A DNA stretch of 64,000 bases from Coffea arabica (GCF_036785885.1 NC_092322.1:13600466-13664465); one strand, 5' to 3'. Positions 12,206 through 25,897 are shown, counted from the stretch's first letter. The notes: generated from the letters alone by a model not told the origin. Translations and numbers: made by a program.

Positions 12206-14957
12206 GATTATGATCTAGAAAAACAAAACAGCATGATATTTGATAAGTGTCTATTTCGCATGATTTTGGTATGTTTTTATTATTTTAAGAGTTAAATAAC
12301 TAGGTTTCTAGTAAATTTTGCATTTTGTAGTTAAAGTGAGAAAATTACGTTTCTATGGATTTAAATGGTAAAAACTTTATATATATATTTTTTGTAAGTT
12401 TTAATGATTCAATCATCAATTAAAATGAAATGAGAAGATATTTGGATGATTATTGATGATTTAAAGTAATTTAAAGTGAGCATAAAGTGCAAAATATTCA
12501 AATAATGAAGTGTAATCAAGTACAAAGAAGAAAAATTTTGGCAGACCTGACACAACTGCTTAAGGAGTATCTCATGAAAGTAATAAAACACCTTTGTCAC
12601 TTTAATAAGTAATTTCATAGATTACAATGAACTTATACATAGTTTCTTCATGAAACGTGGGTGAAAAATAGTTATTGATAAAGTTGGTATATCGGCAAAA
12701 GCAAGCCTCACGTATATTAGGAAATTAAACTATAATTTACCGAGATAATCAACTTCATTTAACCAGTAATTTTCACTCGCAAGGGTAGTTAGAAATTTCA
12801 TAACCCTAGGCACATTTTCGTTGTCATTTTTACTTTGTAGAGAAGATTTGCTTGCTTTAATTGTGATAGTTTAAATAATAGAAGAATTCAAATCACACTA
12901 GTACTTGAAATCTTCCCTATACACATGTGCGACCTGTGTACTTGCATTAGTAGAAGTTTAATTAATATTTAAAACTTGAAAACAATCAAGGTTCAAACTC
13001 CCCACCCATCAAGATTCTGCTAAGAGATAGTAGTTTCCATGCTACAATCATTAATTTATAAATATCTTGAAAATTAGAAAATTTTTGTTTCTCTTTCTTA
13101 GAAATGTCATAGTGGCACAAGTTTGAGATTACAACAAATCTTCTATCACACTTACTGTTCCACTTTTTGCCGTATTTTTTATTATATTGCTATTTTTTCT
13201 TTCTAAATATTATAGTTTAATTATTTTTTTATTTTTTACTATTAAATAACTATACTTAAAAATAATTATTAACATATTTATGTGTATAAAAAACTACTAA
13301 TACAATAAAAATAAATACAAAAATCTCAAAAAATAATATATAAGAGAAAATAAAAAATACAATAGAAAATTCACAAAGAATCTTTTTTTGGTGTATTTTG
13401 ATTATTTCATTTTGTTCAATTTTGTTTGTTACTCAGTTAATAGTTATTGGGTTTTAAGAAAATAAAAAAAGAATTAAAATATAATATTTATGAAGGAGAA
13501 ATAGAAATATTATAAAAAGTAAAGCAGAGATTGAAATAGGCAATGAGATAGAAAATCCGTTACAGTTTGAGATCAGACAAGAAGGAAGCATGACATTACC
13601 AGCTAAAGCAGGACATTACCAATTGGCTAAGCTTGAGGATTGTGTTGGGATGCAGTTATGAAAATTCAAACTAAACATGTTTTACATAATTCTATGCTAG
13701 GTTAGTCGAGGTGCACAATCATGTGTGAAGAGAGAGATTAAAAGTGGGAGATGAAATTCAAGATTAATGTGAGCTACACCATCTATGGAAATAAGAAGGA
13801 CGAAGTTGTGAGGATGTCAACTCAACTTGAACTGATACTCACTAACAAAAGGAAAGGCCCGCAAACAATCAAAGGGAAAGAAACACACATAAACCCACAG
13901 AAACAATCTCAAGAATTTGATATATGAGACAAAGGGAAAGAAATTCTCTTCTTTTACTCAAAGGAGGCTATGGCTACAGAAGAACAAAAAAACTAAAAAC
14001 CACAATGGCTTTTTGCTCTTGTTACCCTGCTTGACACCCGAGGCTACAAATACCCTTTCTACGGCTCCTATTTTGACTCTACTACTACTACTAATCAATG
14101 GGAATAATCCCACGCAACCGCACTACAAGCTAAACAATGATGTTGACCACTCACACAAAGACATATGGCCATTAACCCAAGACTCACCAATAATCTAGCT
14201 TGGCTTATATTTCTACAGGTCTGGATTCTGATGAAAACTAAGAAGCCAGACTTCACTAAAGCCTACATTTGTGTGGCCAAGACTCCATCAACGTTTGCGG
14301 GAGTTTGATGAAAACCTGAGCCTTCATTGTCATAAGTTAGCGATCCTGTTGCAGCTTTCCCAATTCTTAAGTCACATGGTCCAATAATACTCTTGATAAT
14401 CTGGACACAATCTACAGTGGGAGTGTCGTATTGACCATGCAACTCTATATATGTTTTCAATGCAAACAGGGGCTTGGGCATTCTTGATCAGTCAGCATCT
14501 TATTTCATGTACTCATAAAATGAGAGCTATTGTGGCCAGCTAGCGCTACTTGTCACTGGATTATTGTATTTTCGTGTTGTTTTCAAGCTGTTGTTGTATA
14601 TTGGGTATAACAATGTAATGCAAGTATACATTAAACGTCATAACAAGTATAACAACTGGACAGAAGCGGACCAAAGTTAATCGTAGGTGCCTCATTTCCA
14701 TGCAAACTAATGTATTATTTAAGAAAGCTACTCAACCATTCCATCCGGGACCTACCCTAATTTTATAGATGTTTCTGGTATTACGGACGTGTGAAATCAC
14801 ACATGTAGTCTTACTTCCTCCAACTTCTACATAAACATCTCATTTCTACAGAATTGGACTGTAAAACAACAACAAAGACCAAAGCTATTAACGTTGAGCT
14901 CAATCGACAAAAAGAAACCAGTGAAGCTCAATAGAAGTCATATACCCAACAGAAAAA
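12206..14957. other. Intergenic DNA upstream of the WAT1 gene
   Basis: AT-rich, with no supported gene. A minus-strand open frame at 14263-14481 (72 aa) looks protein-like in composition, but I could not assign it to a family. The promoter of the WAT1 gene should lie in the last few hundred bases; no clear TATA box was identified. Confidence 0.4.
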
Positions 14958-16728
14958 ATGGAGGGCTACAAACTTTATTTAGCTGCTGTATCGGTACAAG
15001 TATTCCATTCTATCATGCACATAGTTTCCAAGGCTGCAATTGATGATGGTTTCAAGACATATATACTCGTCTTCTACAGACAAGCCATTGCAACAGTCTT
15101 CTTAGCGCCCATAACTATCTTTCTTGAGTGGTATCGTTCAGCTCAAATTTAGCATATTAATCTTTATTTTTCTGCTCTTGCTTGCTCGATCGATCTAACA
15201 CATAGTATACTTTTATCCAATTTACAGGAAAAGTGCACCACCTCTGACCTTAATGACATTTGTCAAGATGTGTATACTCTCTCTCCTTGGGTAAGATGTT
15301 AGCAAAAATTTTCTAGTGAAAATCACTTTTGTATTTCAGTTGTCTCGAATTTTTTCTAATGAACTGATCGTGTATGTTTCTTTTTTCTTGAAGGTGTTAA
15401 TTGAATTATTGTTTTCCTCACAGTTGAAGTTCATATCTACTTGTCTATTTCAGGTTCACATTGACCTGGAATCTCAATAATATGGCTCTTAGGTACACAT
15501 CTGCCCCGTTGGCTGCAGCAATCAATAATACAATTCCAGTCATTACTTTCTTCCTCGCAGTTCTATTCAGGTAAGACATACATGTTACAAATCTAAGATT
15601 TCTGTTACTCTAAATTATGGCTTCAATTGTATGAATAAATTCTTCAAATTTTAACTTGGGTGCTCAATAAAAATTAAAAAAATAAAAAGAAATTAGCCAA
15701 CATGCTTTGACTCCTTACAGAATGGAAAATTTCAATTTGAAGACTATCCCCGGGATTTCCAAATTTGCCGGAATAGCACTATGCTTAGGAGGATCTGCAA
15801 CTATTGCCTTCTATCATGGAGCCCCTTATCTGAAACTATTGGTTCATCATCACCTGTTGAAAATTCACAGCCTAGAAAATCCGGGTCATGCTCCTTCTAG
15901 CACCACATGGGTCAAGGGTGTACTTCTAATGTTTCTTGCCTACATATTATGGAGTTCCTGGCTTGTATTGCAGGTAAAATTAATGACTTTTTATAGAGCA
16001 TTTTTTTTTGGGAGGGTTTTTCTGGTCAATGCAAAAGAAAACCAAAGAGTAAGAAATCATCTATTGATGGGAAAAATGCACTTTTCATCTCAATGTTTTG
16101 GGTGTGGATCAATTTCACCCTCAAATTTCCAGTCAAAACACATTTTGTGTTGATAGTTTCATAATTTCAATAGAGTGAGGATAACTTACAGATTGCCAAT
16201 CAATTTTGATGTTATATCTTAACATAACGAACACGTCTTGTTGGTAAAATATTACATTGGGTTGACAAAAATATTGAAAGCCCTATCTTAGTTTACTTTC
16301 CCTTTTTCAGCTCTAAACAGTCTTAAAAAGCTTTAGCCACCATAACTCTCTCCTCAGTCCAGAGCTGAATAAGAAGCTCGAGAAGGACTGAAGCCATGGA
16401 AAAGAAATGATTCCGTTATAGCCAATTGAAGAAAAATGCCACTATGAAAAAAGAGTTTAACAATAGGTTACTCCAAATTGTAGTATTGTTTCTGTAACTC
16501 AATCAGTGGCTGAATAAAGTGCTAATAATGCATTTACTAACAGACTGGTCATTTGATTATATTCTATCTAAATTGGTTTGCAATCCTTCGATTTTTCTTA
16601 ATTAGTTGAAATTATGAAATTATGAGGATGAAATGTATTTTTGGTGAAATTTTAGAAATAAAGTTGGTCCATACCCCAAAATTAAGGATGCAAATTTATT
16701 TTTCTCCTTGATTATCAAACTCTTATAT

Positions 16729-16778
<50 letters not shown>

Positions 16779-19700
16779 AATCCATTGCTTTTGTTAAGCA
16801 CTAAAAAATTATGCTCTTTGATTTCGCTGCCATCAGTCAATTATTCAATTTAGGACATGCCACGCTGTGATACATATTTATAGCTTGTTTTGAATCCTAT
16901 CGTATCCATGCCTTACTCTACGTAACCAATATGTTATGGCAGAAAATTTTACAACAGATCGAGTGAACAAAAATTAGTAAACCAAATTCTAAAAAAGAGC
17001 AAATGGCATAAACAGTCTGTCAATTACTTTACAGTAAAATAGTCCATCAACTTTATTATTTTTAGCTGATTTCATTCTTCAACCATTTCTTTTATTGCAG
17101 CTAATCAGGTCTGAGCCACCCATATTGTTAGGGTTCTCCGCAAATAATAACTAGTTAAATCAAGTTAAAAATAGGAAAACTACCAGCAAACTTTCATTAA
17201 ATTTAGAAAACCAGATTAAGTCAGGCAATTGCAAGGAAATTGGATTTGATCAAGAGCAAAAAGTCGGGCTTTTTTTTGGCAATTTTTTTTTGATAATACA
17301 ATCGAGGAATGCTGAAAAAAGCTACAATTTTTTACTCTCAATCTGGTCTAATTTGTTTGGAATTTTCTGGACTAAATCTGTTTTTCCAATTTTAAGAAGA
17401 GCTGTAGGTGGATTCGATCAAATCAGGCAATTGCAAAGAAATTGATTCCATCAAGAGCAAACAGTTGGGTCTTTTTTCAGCAATTGTTTGATAATAGTAT
17501 TGGAGTTTGCCAAAAAAAAAATGCCACAAATTTTACTCTCCATCAGGTCCAATTCCTTCGTAATTTTCCTAACTAAACTTGTTTTTTTTTAAGTTTAAGA
17601 AGGGCTGTAGGTGGATTTCTTATCTTGTCACCGGAAAAATCTTCCTATTTGGATAGCTCAGTCAAATAAGAAATAAGGACCTAATCGGCTACCAAAAAAA
17701 CAAAAAAGGTACAAAGACTAAATTGGCTATAAATAAAGTTGAAAAACTGTTGTAACATTAGTCAAATATTTGAAGGACCATTTAGGTCTTTTGCTCTTCC
17801 CAGAAAAATGTGTTAAAAATTGGAGTTTTGAGTTGAGAGCCATGTCTTACCCTTTCATATGCCAGACCCTACTCTATCCATCATATTTTTTTTTCCCGAC
17901 AAAGATAACACCCTTGAATTTTTTGGTGTCACCCTTGAATTTTCTTTTGCTGCAAGTGGGATTTAAATCCCCATCTACAATCCAAAGAGGGACTTAAGTT
18001 TCTTTTTGATAGCCACCGAGACAAACTCAGTGGTTCCTACCGGTCGCATTGTCCTAGCCCAATTACAGTTTGTCATACATATAGTGGCAGATTTACCTTT
18101 CTTGATGCATGTGATGTTTATAAAAGAAAAGAGTGAATGTGTTTCGATAGTGGTTTATTGGCCAAATTTTACTTACTTACGTTACAAATATATTTTTTGA
18201 CAACTCTTTTATCTTTCGAATCACTTTTTTATCTTATATTAATCATATTAAAAGAAAAAAAGGCAACAATTTTTTAAAAGGGAAAATGAGTAGTTCATTT
18301 CTCACATTTCACAAAAATATTCTTTTTATCCCTCACTTTAAAACGAAGCGAATTCATCCTTGACATTTAAAAATTGAAATTATAACATCTCTGAATTCAA
18401 CTTTCAATTTGAATCCAACCACTGAGCAACCCAATTACAAATTTCAGAAGTATAATTGGTTGATCACTTGATTAACTAAACTTGATATTCACATAAAAGT
18501 TAATGAACCCACAAAGGAAAAATAAAATATTATAACATAAAAAGGGATTAATCTTTCCTATATTATTATTGTATATGTTGACGGGTCTAGATATCTACCA
18601 CATAAATTCAATTTAAATTTAAATACCAAACTTGTATAAATGGTATACATCTAGACTTATGAGTGTATAAACTCATGGTGCATGAAAAAATTTATCCAAA
18701 AAAGAAACCTACTATTCCGAAACAAAGAAATGGCCTTTTTATGTTATAATTTTTTATATTTTTCTTTTTTTGTTCAACAAATATCATATGAATGTGATGG
18801 AATTGACTAAGTGATCCATCAACTTTATTTCTGAAATTTGTTATTAGGTTATTGGATGGTTTTATTCATATTGAAAGTTGGGTTCACGGGTATGTAATAA
18901 GCTTCAAAATTTAAATATCGGGTATGAATTTGCTTCATTTTAAAAGTGAAGGATGAAAATAATATTATTTTGACATGTAAGAGATAAAACAAGTCATTTT
19001 TACTTTATAAAATACTAATCCAAATAATCTCCTATTCAAATACACTAAGTGCAGACGATTGAAACACGTGCTCAAACTAAAGAGAAATAAATTATACAAA
19101 GTGCCCCTAATTCCTTGACCTTCTAAATAAAGAAAGTAAATGGCTAAGTACTGACATTTGAATGACCACAGGGCTACCTATCGAAAAGCTATCCTTCAAC
19201 ACTTATTAGCATAAATCTTCAAAACTTCTTCGGCGGAATTTTCTCTTTTATTATTGCCATCTATTTGGAAAGAGATTTTGATGAATGGAAGCTTGGATGG
19301 AATGTTAGACTTCTATCTGCTGCTTACTGTGTAAGTCTATATATTTGTCCAGAAACATTTGTCAAGACCCCAAACAATTATCTACATGATTAGCAACTTA
19401 CAAACAGAAATGGACAGGGAATCATGGTCAATGGTGTTGGATTTAACTTGATAGCTTGGGTTCTTAGGAAGAAAGGGCCCTTATTTCAAGCCATCTGGGT
19501 TCCACTTGTGCTGCTATTCACAACTTGTTTTTCAGCTGTCTTTCTTGGGGAGATAATTAGCTTAGGAAGGTAATTTACTTGATTTATTTTTCGTTTGCAT
19601 TTTCGACTTTAATTTCTCACCATATGCTAGTTCGCTTTTGATAGAATCCAGTGTTGAACATTAACCTCGTAAAGGAAAAGGCTTCTCAGACACAAATGAA

Positions 19701-20018
19701 AGAAAAAATTGATCAAGTCTAAGAAACATCCAATTCTCAAAATCAATTTACATGACAAAAAATTGAGTATCACAAAAGATTTGTATTTATTCATCCTGAA
19801 ATTTTCCTGTATTTTCCAGTGTTGTGGGAGCAGTATTGCTGGTTATGGGGTTGCACTGTGTACTATGGGGCAAGATTAAAGAGCAAAGCAAAGAAACGGA
19901 GAATTGCTCTTCAACTGTCCACCTCGCACAAATATCACAGACTGCACCAAAGGATGAAATACAGGTGGGGAGCACTCCAAAGCACTCATTAGCTCAAAAT
20001 GCTTGCTCCTATGTTTGA
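14958..20018 (+). CDS. WAT1-related protein (EamA/DMT transporter), seven exons
   Basis: The exons are 14958-15130, 15228-15290, 15454-15570, 15721-15973, 19172-19330, 19418-19569 and 19820-20018. They total 1116 nt (371 aa, the usual WAT1 length), with GT-AG borders and an unbroken frame. The product has two EamA repeats: FYRQAIATVFLAPI and LRYTSAPLAAAINNTIP in the first half, GGIFSFIIAIYLE and GPLFQAIWVPLVLLFT in the second. About ten membrane helices are expected. The family (nodulin MtN21/UMAMIT-like) exports auxin, amino acids or other small metabolites from vacuole or plasma membrane; the substrate here is unknown. The C-terminal tail is hydrophilic. Intron 4 (3.2 kb) has collected repeats. 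AATAAA occurs at about 20170. Confidence 0.92.
16733..16778. repeat. (AT)17 plus (GTAT) microsatellite in WAT1 intron 4
   Basis: A run of AT dinucleotides from 16733 to 16766 continues into three GTAT units. Confidence 0.9.
17221..17625. repeat. Two-copy tandem repeat, about 202-bp unit, in WAT1 intron 4
   Basis: TCAGGCAATTGCAA at 17221 recurs at 17423. The two units share the order AAGAGCAAA, GGGCTTTTTT-like, ACTCTC-CAT/AAT, CTGTTTTT and AAGAAG-GCTGTAGGTGGATT. They are clearly diverged. There is no coding content. Confidence 0.75.
18277..19012. mobile_element. Fold-back (long inverted repeat) element in WAT1 intron 4
   Basis: The left arm (AAAATGAGTAGTTCATTTCTC, then TCCCTCACTTTAAAACGAAG, GAATTCAT, CAACTTTCAAT) is matched in order by the reverse complement of the right arm (AAAATGACTTGTTTTATCTC, CATCCTTCACTTTTAAAATG, CAACTTTCAATATG). 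The arms are about 250 bp with an AT-rich loop. There is no ORF. The flanks are A/T-rich, so the target-site duplication is uncertain. Confidence 0.6.
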
Positions 20019-20204
20019 GCGCAAGGCTTGTTTATCCGGTGCGCACTATCGAGTAGCAGTTGTGGGTTTGCTTGTTAAAAAAAAAAAAAAAAAAAGATTG
20101 TGAAAGTGTTTGTTGTTAGATACTTAGGCACAGAGAGCAGGATTTTGGTTTAGATTTACAAATGGTAGGCAATAAATTTAGTACATCGAGTACTCATTAT
20201 TTAG
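20019..20204. other. 3' flank of the WAT1 gene
   Basis: Contains an A-run (about 20076-20094) and an AATAAA signal. Nothing else was recognised. Confidence 0.5.
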
Positions 20205-20365
20205 TCTATCCAAAATACCTGACAATAGTGACATCAAGCACTCACTAGTTACTCCATTCTATGACGATCATCCCATTTTGATCAATCCCAAATACTTGGC
20301 GGTGGTGACATTAAGCACTCATTAGTTAGTCCATTTCATGACGATCATCCCAATGCGATCAATTA
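20205..20365. repeat. Degenerate tandem repeat, about 80-bp unit
   Basis: Two units share the order AAATAC, GTGACAT-AAGCACTCA, TAGTTA-TCCAT and ATGACGATCATCCCA-TGATCAAT. Shorter CGATCAATTA words continue to about 20415. Confidence 0.6.
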
Positions 20366-21132
20366 GTAAATACTCTAAAGCGCGATCAATTACTAAGTAC
20401 TGTAAAGCACGATCAATTAGCATTACTTGATCAATCCTCTTCGTCTCTCTATTATGTTTTAGCATTATTTGATCTTATCTCTTCATCTCTCTATTATGCT
20501 TTAAGTAACGGGAAAATTGACAAACGTCGATTAGATTGAAGAAAGGGACCAAGAACTAGGATATATATATATATAAAGACTCCTGTTTGATAATTTAGTT
20601 CAACATTTAAATTTAATAGATTCAAATCTTAATATATTCAGACAGTTTGATAATCAAAATTAAACATCTGAATTCATTAAGTGGCACTGAATTTTCTAAG
20701 CAAAACTTGCTCCCAAAATTAAGTGATAAGTTATTCACTTATCATTGAATGTGATATGCACTCAAATATATTAGATTTAATTTTTTATTATTAAACGGTT
20801 TGAATATGTTAATATTAATATAATATATATATATAATATAATATACATAATTGAAATATACCTATTAATATATATTAATATACATATTATAAAACAAAAT
20901 TGAAATAAAAAATATTATATATATATAAATAAATAAATATTAATATATAGAAACAGAGTCAGTATATATTTAAAAAAATTATAAATTATAAAAATGCTCA
21001 AAAATATATTTTAAAAGTACCTCTAAAAACAATACTAAAAACATCTACAGTAAAAATTTTTCATATACATAGTTATAGTAAAGTTTTTAAAAAATACCTC
21101 CAAAAATAGCTAATCCAAATGGATATAGATGT
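20366..21132. other. AT-rich spacer before the duplicated segment
   Basis: Very AT-rich (TATATAA-type sequence at 20810-20990). No gene was seen. Similarity to the second duplicate begins just after this stretch. Confidence 0.5.
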
Positions 21133-21206
21133 ATTCTAGTATTCCACGAGCTATTTTGTGTTGCCTTTCGTTTTTGCAAGGAAATGTTTTTGCAGCTTTA
21201 GCTGGG

Positions 21207-22230
21207 CCAGATCCTCATAATATTGTTTTCAAAAAAATCTGTCAAATATGGGTCTGTCGGCCATGTAGGCGCGACAGGAGGTCCAAATTTTTTTTAAAAA
21301 TATGGCAAAGGGCCGTCGTGCCCTGGTTGTTTTTTTACCACACTGTCGCGCCAACGTGGCGCAACGAACCTGGCAGCTGCGCTCCAGCCTTTTTTTTTTT
21401 TTTTTTTTTAAATTTTTTGTAAAAAATGTGTAGGTTCCGTTAAGTTTTTTTTTTTTAAGGGGGTTTTGGTTTATTAAGTTTAGCATGTTTACGATTTACA
21501 GTTTATTATTAAAGGGTTTAGGGTTTAGGATTTGTTCAGTTTGTTGATAAAAGGGTTTGGATATAGCCATTGTAGTTAATAAAGAATTTATTAAGTTTGT
21601 TAATATAGTCGATAACTTACTTAAAAATTAAATTAAACGTAATTGTATTAAAGAAAAAAAATTAGTACATGAATCACGGTTTTTGTATTTTAGAATTTAT
21701 ATAAAATGCAATAATGTAAAAAAATTAATAATATATTAAAAAATTAATAGTTGTTTATAGAATGCACAGAGTAAAAGAGCTCTTATAGGCCGTTATTTGG
21801 CATACGATGATACTTGATATTTATACTAAACGATTAAATCAATTAAAGTGGTCGTAGATTTACTTATACCTCTATATTAAATATAAATTAATGGATCCTT
21901 TTATCAAATTGTAGGATTTCATCAAATAATTTGTACTTTTGTATTTTGAAAATATATAACGTTATTAAACTTTAAAACGATTAAATGTCAAGATAGTGTG
22001 CAGTGCATTGAACGGATGAGATTTAAATCTGAGTAGAAGATAGGATAATATCAACACCTCAGGGGTTTCTCACTTTTATCCTTGTCCTTAGCCTTCTCAC
22101 GAAGTCTCGCGGGGGACAATGGTATCGAGTAGGCGCGATGGCCCTTTGCCATTAAAAAGGAAGAAAAAAAATCTCCATTACCTATCGCGCCCATATGGCA
22201 TGACTAGCATACTTTAATACACAGAGCCAT
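21207..22230. mobile_element. Decayed non-autonomous TIR element, copy A
   Basis: This is the homologue of the better-preserved element at 39562-40636. The left end (CCAGATCCTCATAATATT) is recognisable, but the right inverted end has been lost where the MITE at 22231 sits. It contains long T-runs, a GGGTTTAGGGTTTAGG stretch and no ORF of note. Confidence 0.5.
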
Positions 22231-22404
22231 ATTTGTTTGGATAGTGTATTATTTGAAATATTATTTGGAATAATTACTGTAGCACTTTTTGTGATATGAT
22301 GTATGTGAGATAAAAAGGTAATTGAGAATATAAAAAGGTAGGTTGGAAAATGTGTTTGTGATGCAAGCGAAATATTATTTGAAATAATTTTGGTATCCAA
22401 ACAC
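22231..22404. mobile_element. MITE with TTTGTTTGGATA ends, copy 2
   Basis: Starts ATTTGTTTGGATA and ends TATCCAAACA. The interior matches the copy at 1033-1220 almost base for base (AATAATTACTGTAGCAC, TGTGATATGATGTATGTGAG). It is absent from copy B, so it inserted after the duplication, or copy B lost it. Confidence 0.75.
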
Positions 22405-25400
22405 TCCCACGTTACGAGGACTTGCTCGTCATTGTTAGTCTAGCTACTTGACTTCAATATCGAAGATTGTCCGGCACATAAAATCCCAAGTCGTGTCTTT
22501 CCATGGGCTTTGAATCTCCATTAGGCCCAAAAATGATAAATCCATGGGCCAAAAAATTGATAATCAAGTTGATTATTATGGTTTCCATCTTCCCATGTAA
22601 TCATTTTTCAGATCTTTGTCATGTAGCGCGACATTATTGCGAAAGAAAGTGTCCTCCGTACAAGGATTTATGACAGGACAACGTGCAAGTCATGTCAGAC
22701 GCAGGAGCTGTGACAGCCGTCTGTACATGTAGTGCATTAACCTTTCCGATTTATTAGTAGTGGACCATCGGTAGGGTGTGTCGGACGAAGGATATCACAT
22801 GTCAAATTTGATTTGATTTGTGGCTGGAAGGCTAAGGACGCTGGCTGTCGGCCCTGAAGCAAAATTAAATTGGTCCACAAAGATTGCCAAACTGCTTTTG
22901 CATTTCTTAATTTATTGCATTACATATTCTTTCTTCCCAACAATTCTACAGCCCATCATCATCATTCCAATTTTAATTCAATAATCTTCGTACAAATTCG
23001 TGACATACCTTATGGCATTTCAATTCTCAAAATCTTATGGCATGCCTTACTTTATAATGGTGTTTATTTAAGTTCATAAACAGTCAATGGTATCAAAATC
23101 ATAAACTTGTATCGTACAATAGGATGCTCTTCGCATCATGATCAGAAGTTTAGCAATTAATCTTCGTCATGTCACAAGTAGTTTCAATTTCGCAGCTAGG
23201 GGTGAAATTGCAAAGCATTTGTTTAATCGGATGTTCGAACAAATTTAATTAATTAAATTTAATATGAATTCAGTTCGGTCAAATAGATTTCGATATGGTC
23301 TTGGTAAAAACAAAATTATGAGAGCGCTTAATTAGTTTGAAAGTAACTCGGAATTCTCGATATTTTATTTTAATTGAGATAGTGCGCACACACACACTAT
23401 GTTACACATGTTCACTCCACGTTATTGTGGATATCGAATATTCTTAATTACCATTCTCTTTTATTCTTTTTTTTCCATCATCTCTTCACTTTCCTTCGTT
23501 CTTTTTATTGATCACTTGCATTTTGTGGAATTATTTTTCATATGTCCAATAGTTTGCTTTACTTGCTTTCCATATTTGTAATTATTTTCGTTAATATCAA
23601 TTTCATCATATTTATGACTAACAATCTAACAGGGATTTATGCCTTTACAAATTGTTAATTATTTGGTTAAAAAACCTTTAAAAAGATTTGTTTTATCGCA
23701 TGGCAATTTTTGGGGACCAATTAATTTTGCTTCAAGCCCCACATTTTCCTTGCTAAGTGTGTTGTGAGGTTACACATGGCCTTGTTGGTATTGTGCCTTT
23801 TTTATAGAAAAATTTTTACATTTTTCACAATAACATTTTTCAATTATCATTTTACCTAAAAAACATCAAATCGTTACATTATTTTTTTTGCAAAAACTCC
23901 TAAAAATAGCAATACAAATGGAGCTCTTGCAGCCACAAATCAAATGAATTTTGACGTCATTTTTAGTGTGACTTCCTTCTTCTGACACGTATCCACTTTC
24001 TGTGGTTGGAACATCCCGCTATAGAAGATCCGGTCGGTCGTGGCCAATAATGGGATAGCATAGCTTTTTGCCCAATCACTTAAGCACGGCAAGAAGTGTT
24101 TTTTTTTTTTTTTTTTTAATTTTACTTTTAAATAGCAGCAATAAGTTATTAACGAAACATAATATGCTAGCTCTAATACTATGACGCTATTCCCGTTTCC
24201 TCTAGAGGATTTTTCAGCCAACAAACTCCTCCAACTGCCTTCCTCAAGTCTTTCTAGGGTTCTTTCTATTTGTTTCTGTAATACATTTTCTCACAAATTT
24301 TCAATCCTAGTATTTTCTCAGTGGAAGTATCTTTTTTTCTTAGTGAGAATTTTTGTTTTTTGTTTTTTAGTTTTTATTAGATTTAAGTTTATTCAAGTCT
24401 AAACTTTCTCGTAGGGCTTGAAAATCTGTCCGGAGAAGGCTTACAAATCATTTGCAACTACAACATTTATATGCATTTAATTATAAGAAAATTTGGAGCT
24501 TTCTAGTTTTTTTTTTTATTGGTTTCTCTGATTTGAAGGAAGTCACTTCTATTTGCATTTCCATTGCGTCTTTTTCATGTATTTTCTGCTATTTGTACAG
24601 CTTTTATGTGAATAAATAAAATTTTTTTCTTCGTTAAAATAAATGAAAGAAAATATGAAGGAGAAATTAATTGATCTAATTGACAATATGTCTTTATCAA
24701 TAGATGCCTCCTCAGATATTCTCAAAAACTTCCATACTCTAACTATCATTATTTTTACACAATAGTATTTCTTTAACAATTACTAGCATTTCTATTTTGT
24801 AATTTGAACTACTTCCTTTCCATCTTTGGTACACTTATAGTTGCAATTATCTTATGTTAAATTCAATAACTTTCAACTACATGTTATGGTGAGAGATATT
24901 TGTTTGACATGATATAAACCTAAGAAGAAAAGAATTCAATTTGAAAACACACGTAAGACAATATATATAGGTCCATGTACATAACCAAAGACCAAAATTA
25001 TATCAACTCAGTAAGCACATTTAATAATATTCCCTGGAGTCTTAAAATTAAGCATAAGTTAAACATTTTATCTGGAAATGTCTCCTAATAATCTTATATG
25101 TGAATGAAATAATTAGGCAGAGAACTGGGAAATGGAAAGACTTGAGCATATGCTCTTTTTCTGTGAAATTGCACAACAAATATGGTAAGTAGCACCAACC
25201 CAGTGGGATGGCCTAGGAAATAGAAGCAACCTCTGCCATTGATGAGGGGAGTTGATGGAAGAAAACGCATTGCTTTGAACTGTAAACCTGCGCAGATTTG
25301 CAAAGAAAGGAGGTTGTTCAAGTGTTAATTTAGTGGCCATGACACCACCTGGACGGTCGGACCATTCAGTACTGACAGAGCCATGTTAAGTCAAGGGCGG

Positions 25401-25503
25401 AGCCATGTTAGAGATCAATAATTATTTCGTAATTTTTCAATTTAGCTCACATTTGCACTGACAATTTTGTAAAAATTTTATTTTGCTCTCGCATTGCCCC
25501 TTA
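22405..25503. other. Non-coding spacer of duplicate copy A
   Basis: About 3.1 kb without a supported gene, closely matched in copy B. It includes a T-run near 24099. One minus-strand open frame (25340-25113, starting MATKLTLEQPPFFANLRRF) is kept in both copies and looks like a transit-peptide-bearing first exon, but no family is recognised. Part of it (about 25160-25300, minus) is homologous to the sequence just 3' of the P450 (31755-31890, plus). Confidence 0.45.
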
Positions 25504-25897
25504 GAGCATCTACAATGGTTTACACCCTTCACGGTGTAATCCACATGCCACATCAGCATTTCACTATCTCCTCTTTTTATTATACTCTCATCCACAATGG
25601 ATTACACTCACAGAATATAATAGCATGGGTCCATATGCCACATTAGCATTCCACTATCTCCTCTTTTATTATACTCTCTCCCCTCTTTTATTTTAACAAT
25701 GCACAACTCATAACCCATAATTAAATAAATTTATTATTTTAAAAATGGTTATTTTAAAAATAAATTATTGACGTGACACCTCAAACGTGAAAATATCGTA
25801 ATAATCCATTATTCATTAATAATACCCTATCTACTTAATTTAACTCCATGACATAATATTAAAATTAAATAAAATACAAATAATAATATAACGAATA

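Noticed and set aside
14263-14481. 72-aa minus-strand open frame of protein-like composition
   Set aside because: No family recognised, no neighbouring exons or promoter seen; not strong enough to call a gene.
24181-24402. Open frame conserved in both duplicates (also 45950-46171)
   Set aside because: Conservation follows from the recent duplication; the sequence is T-rich with no domain.
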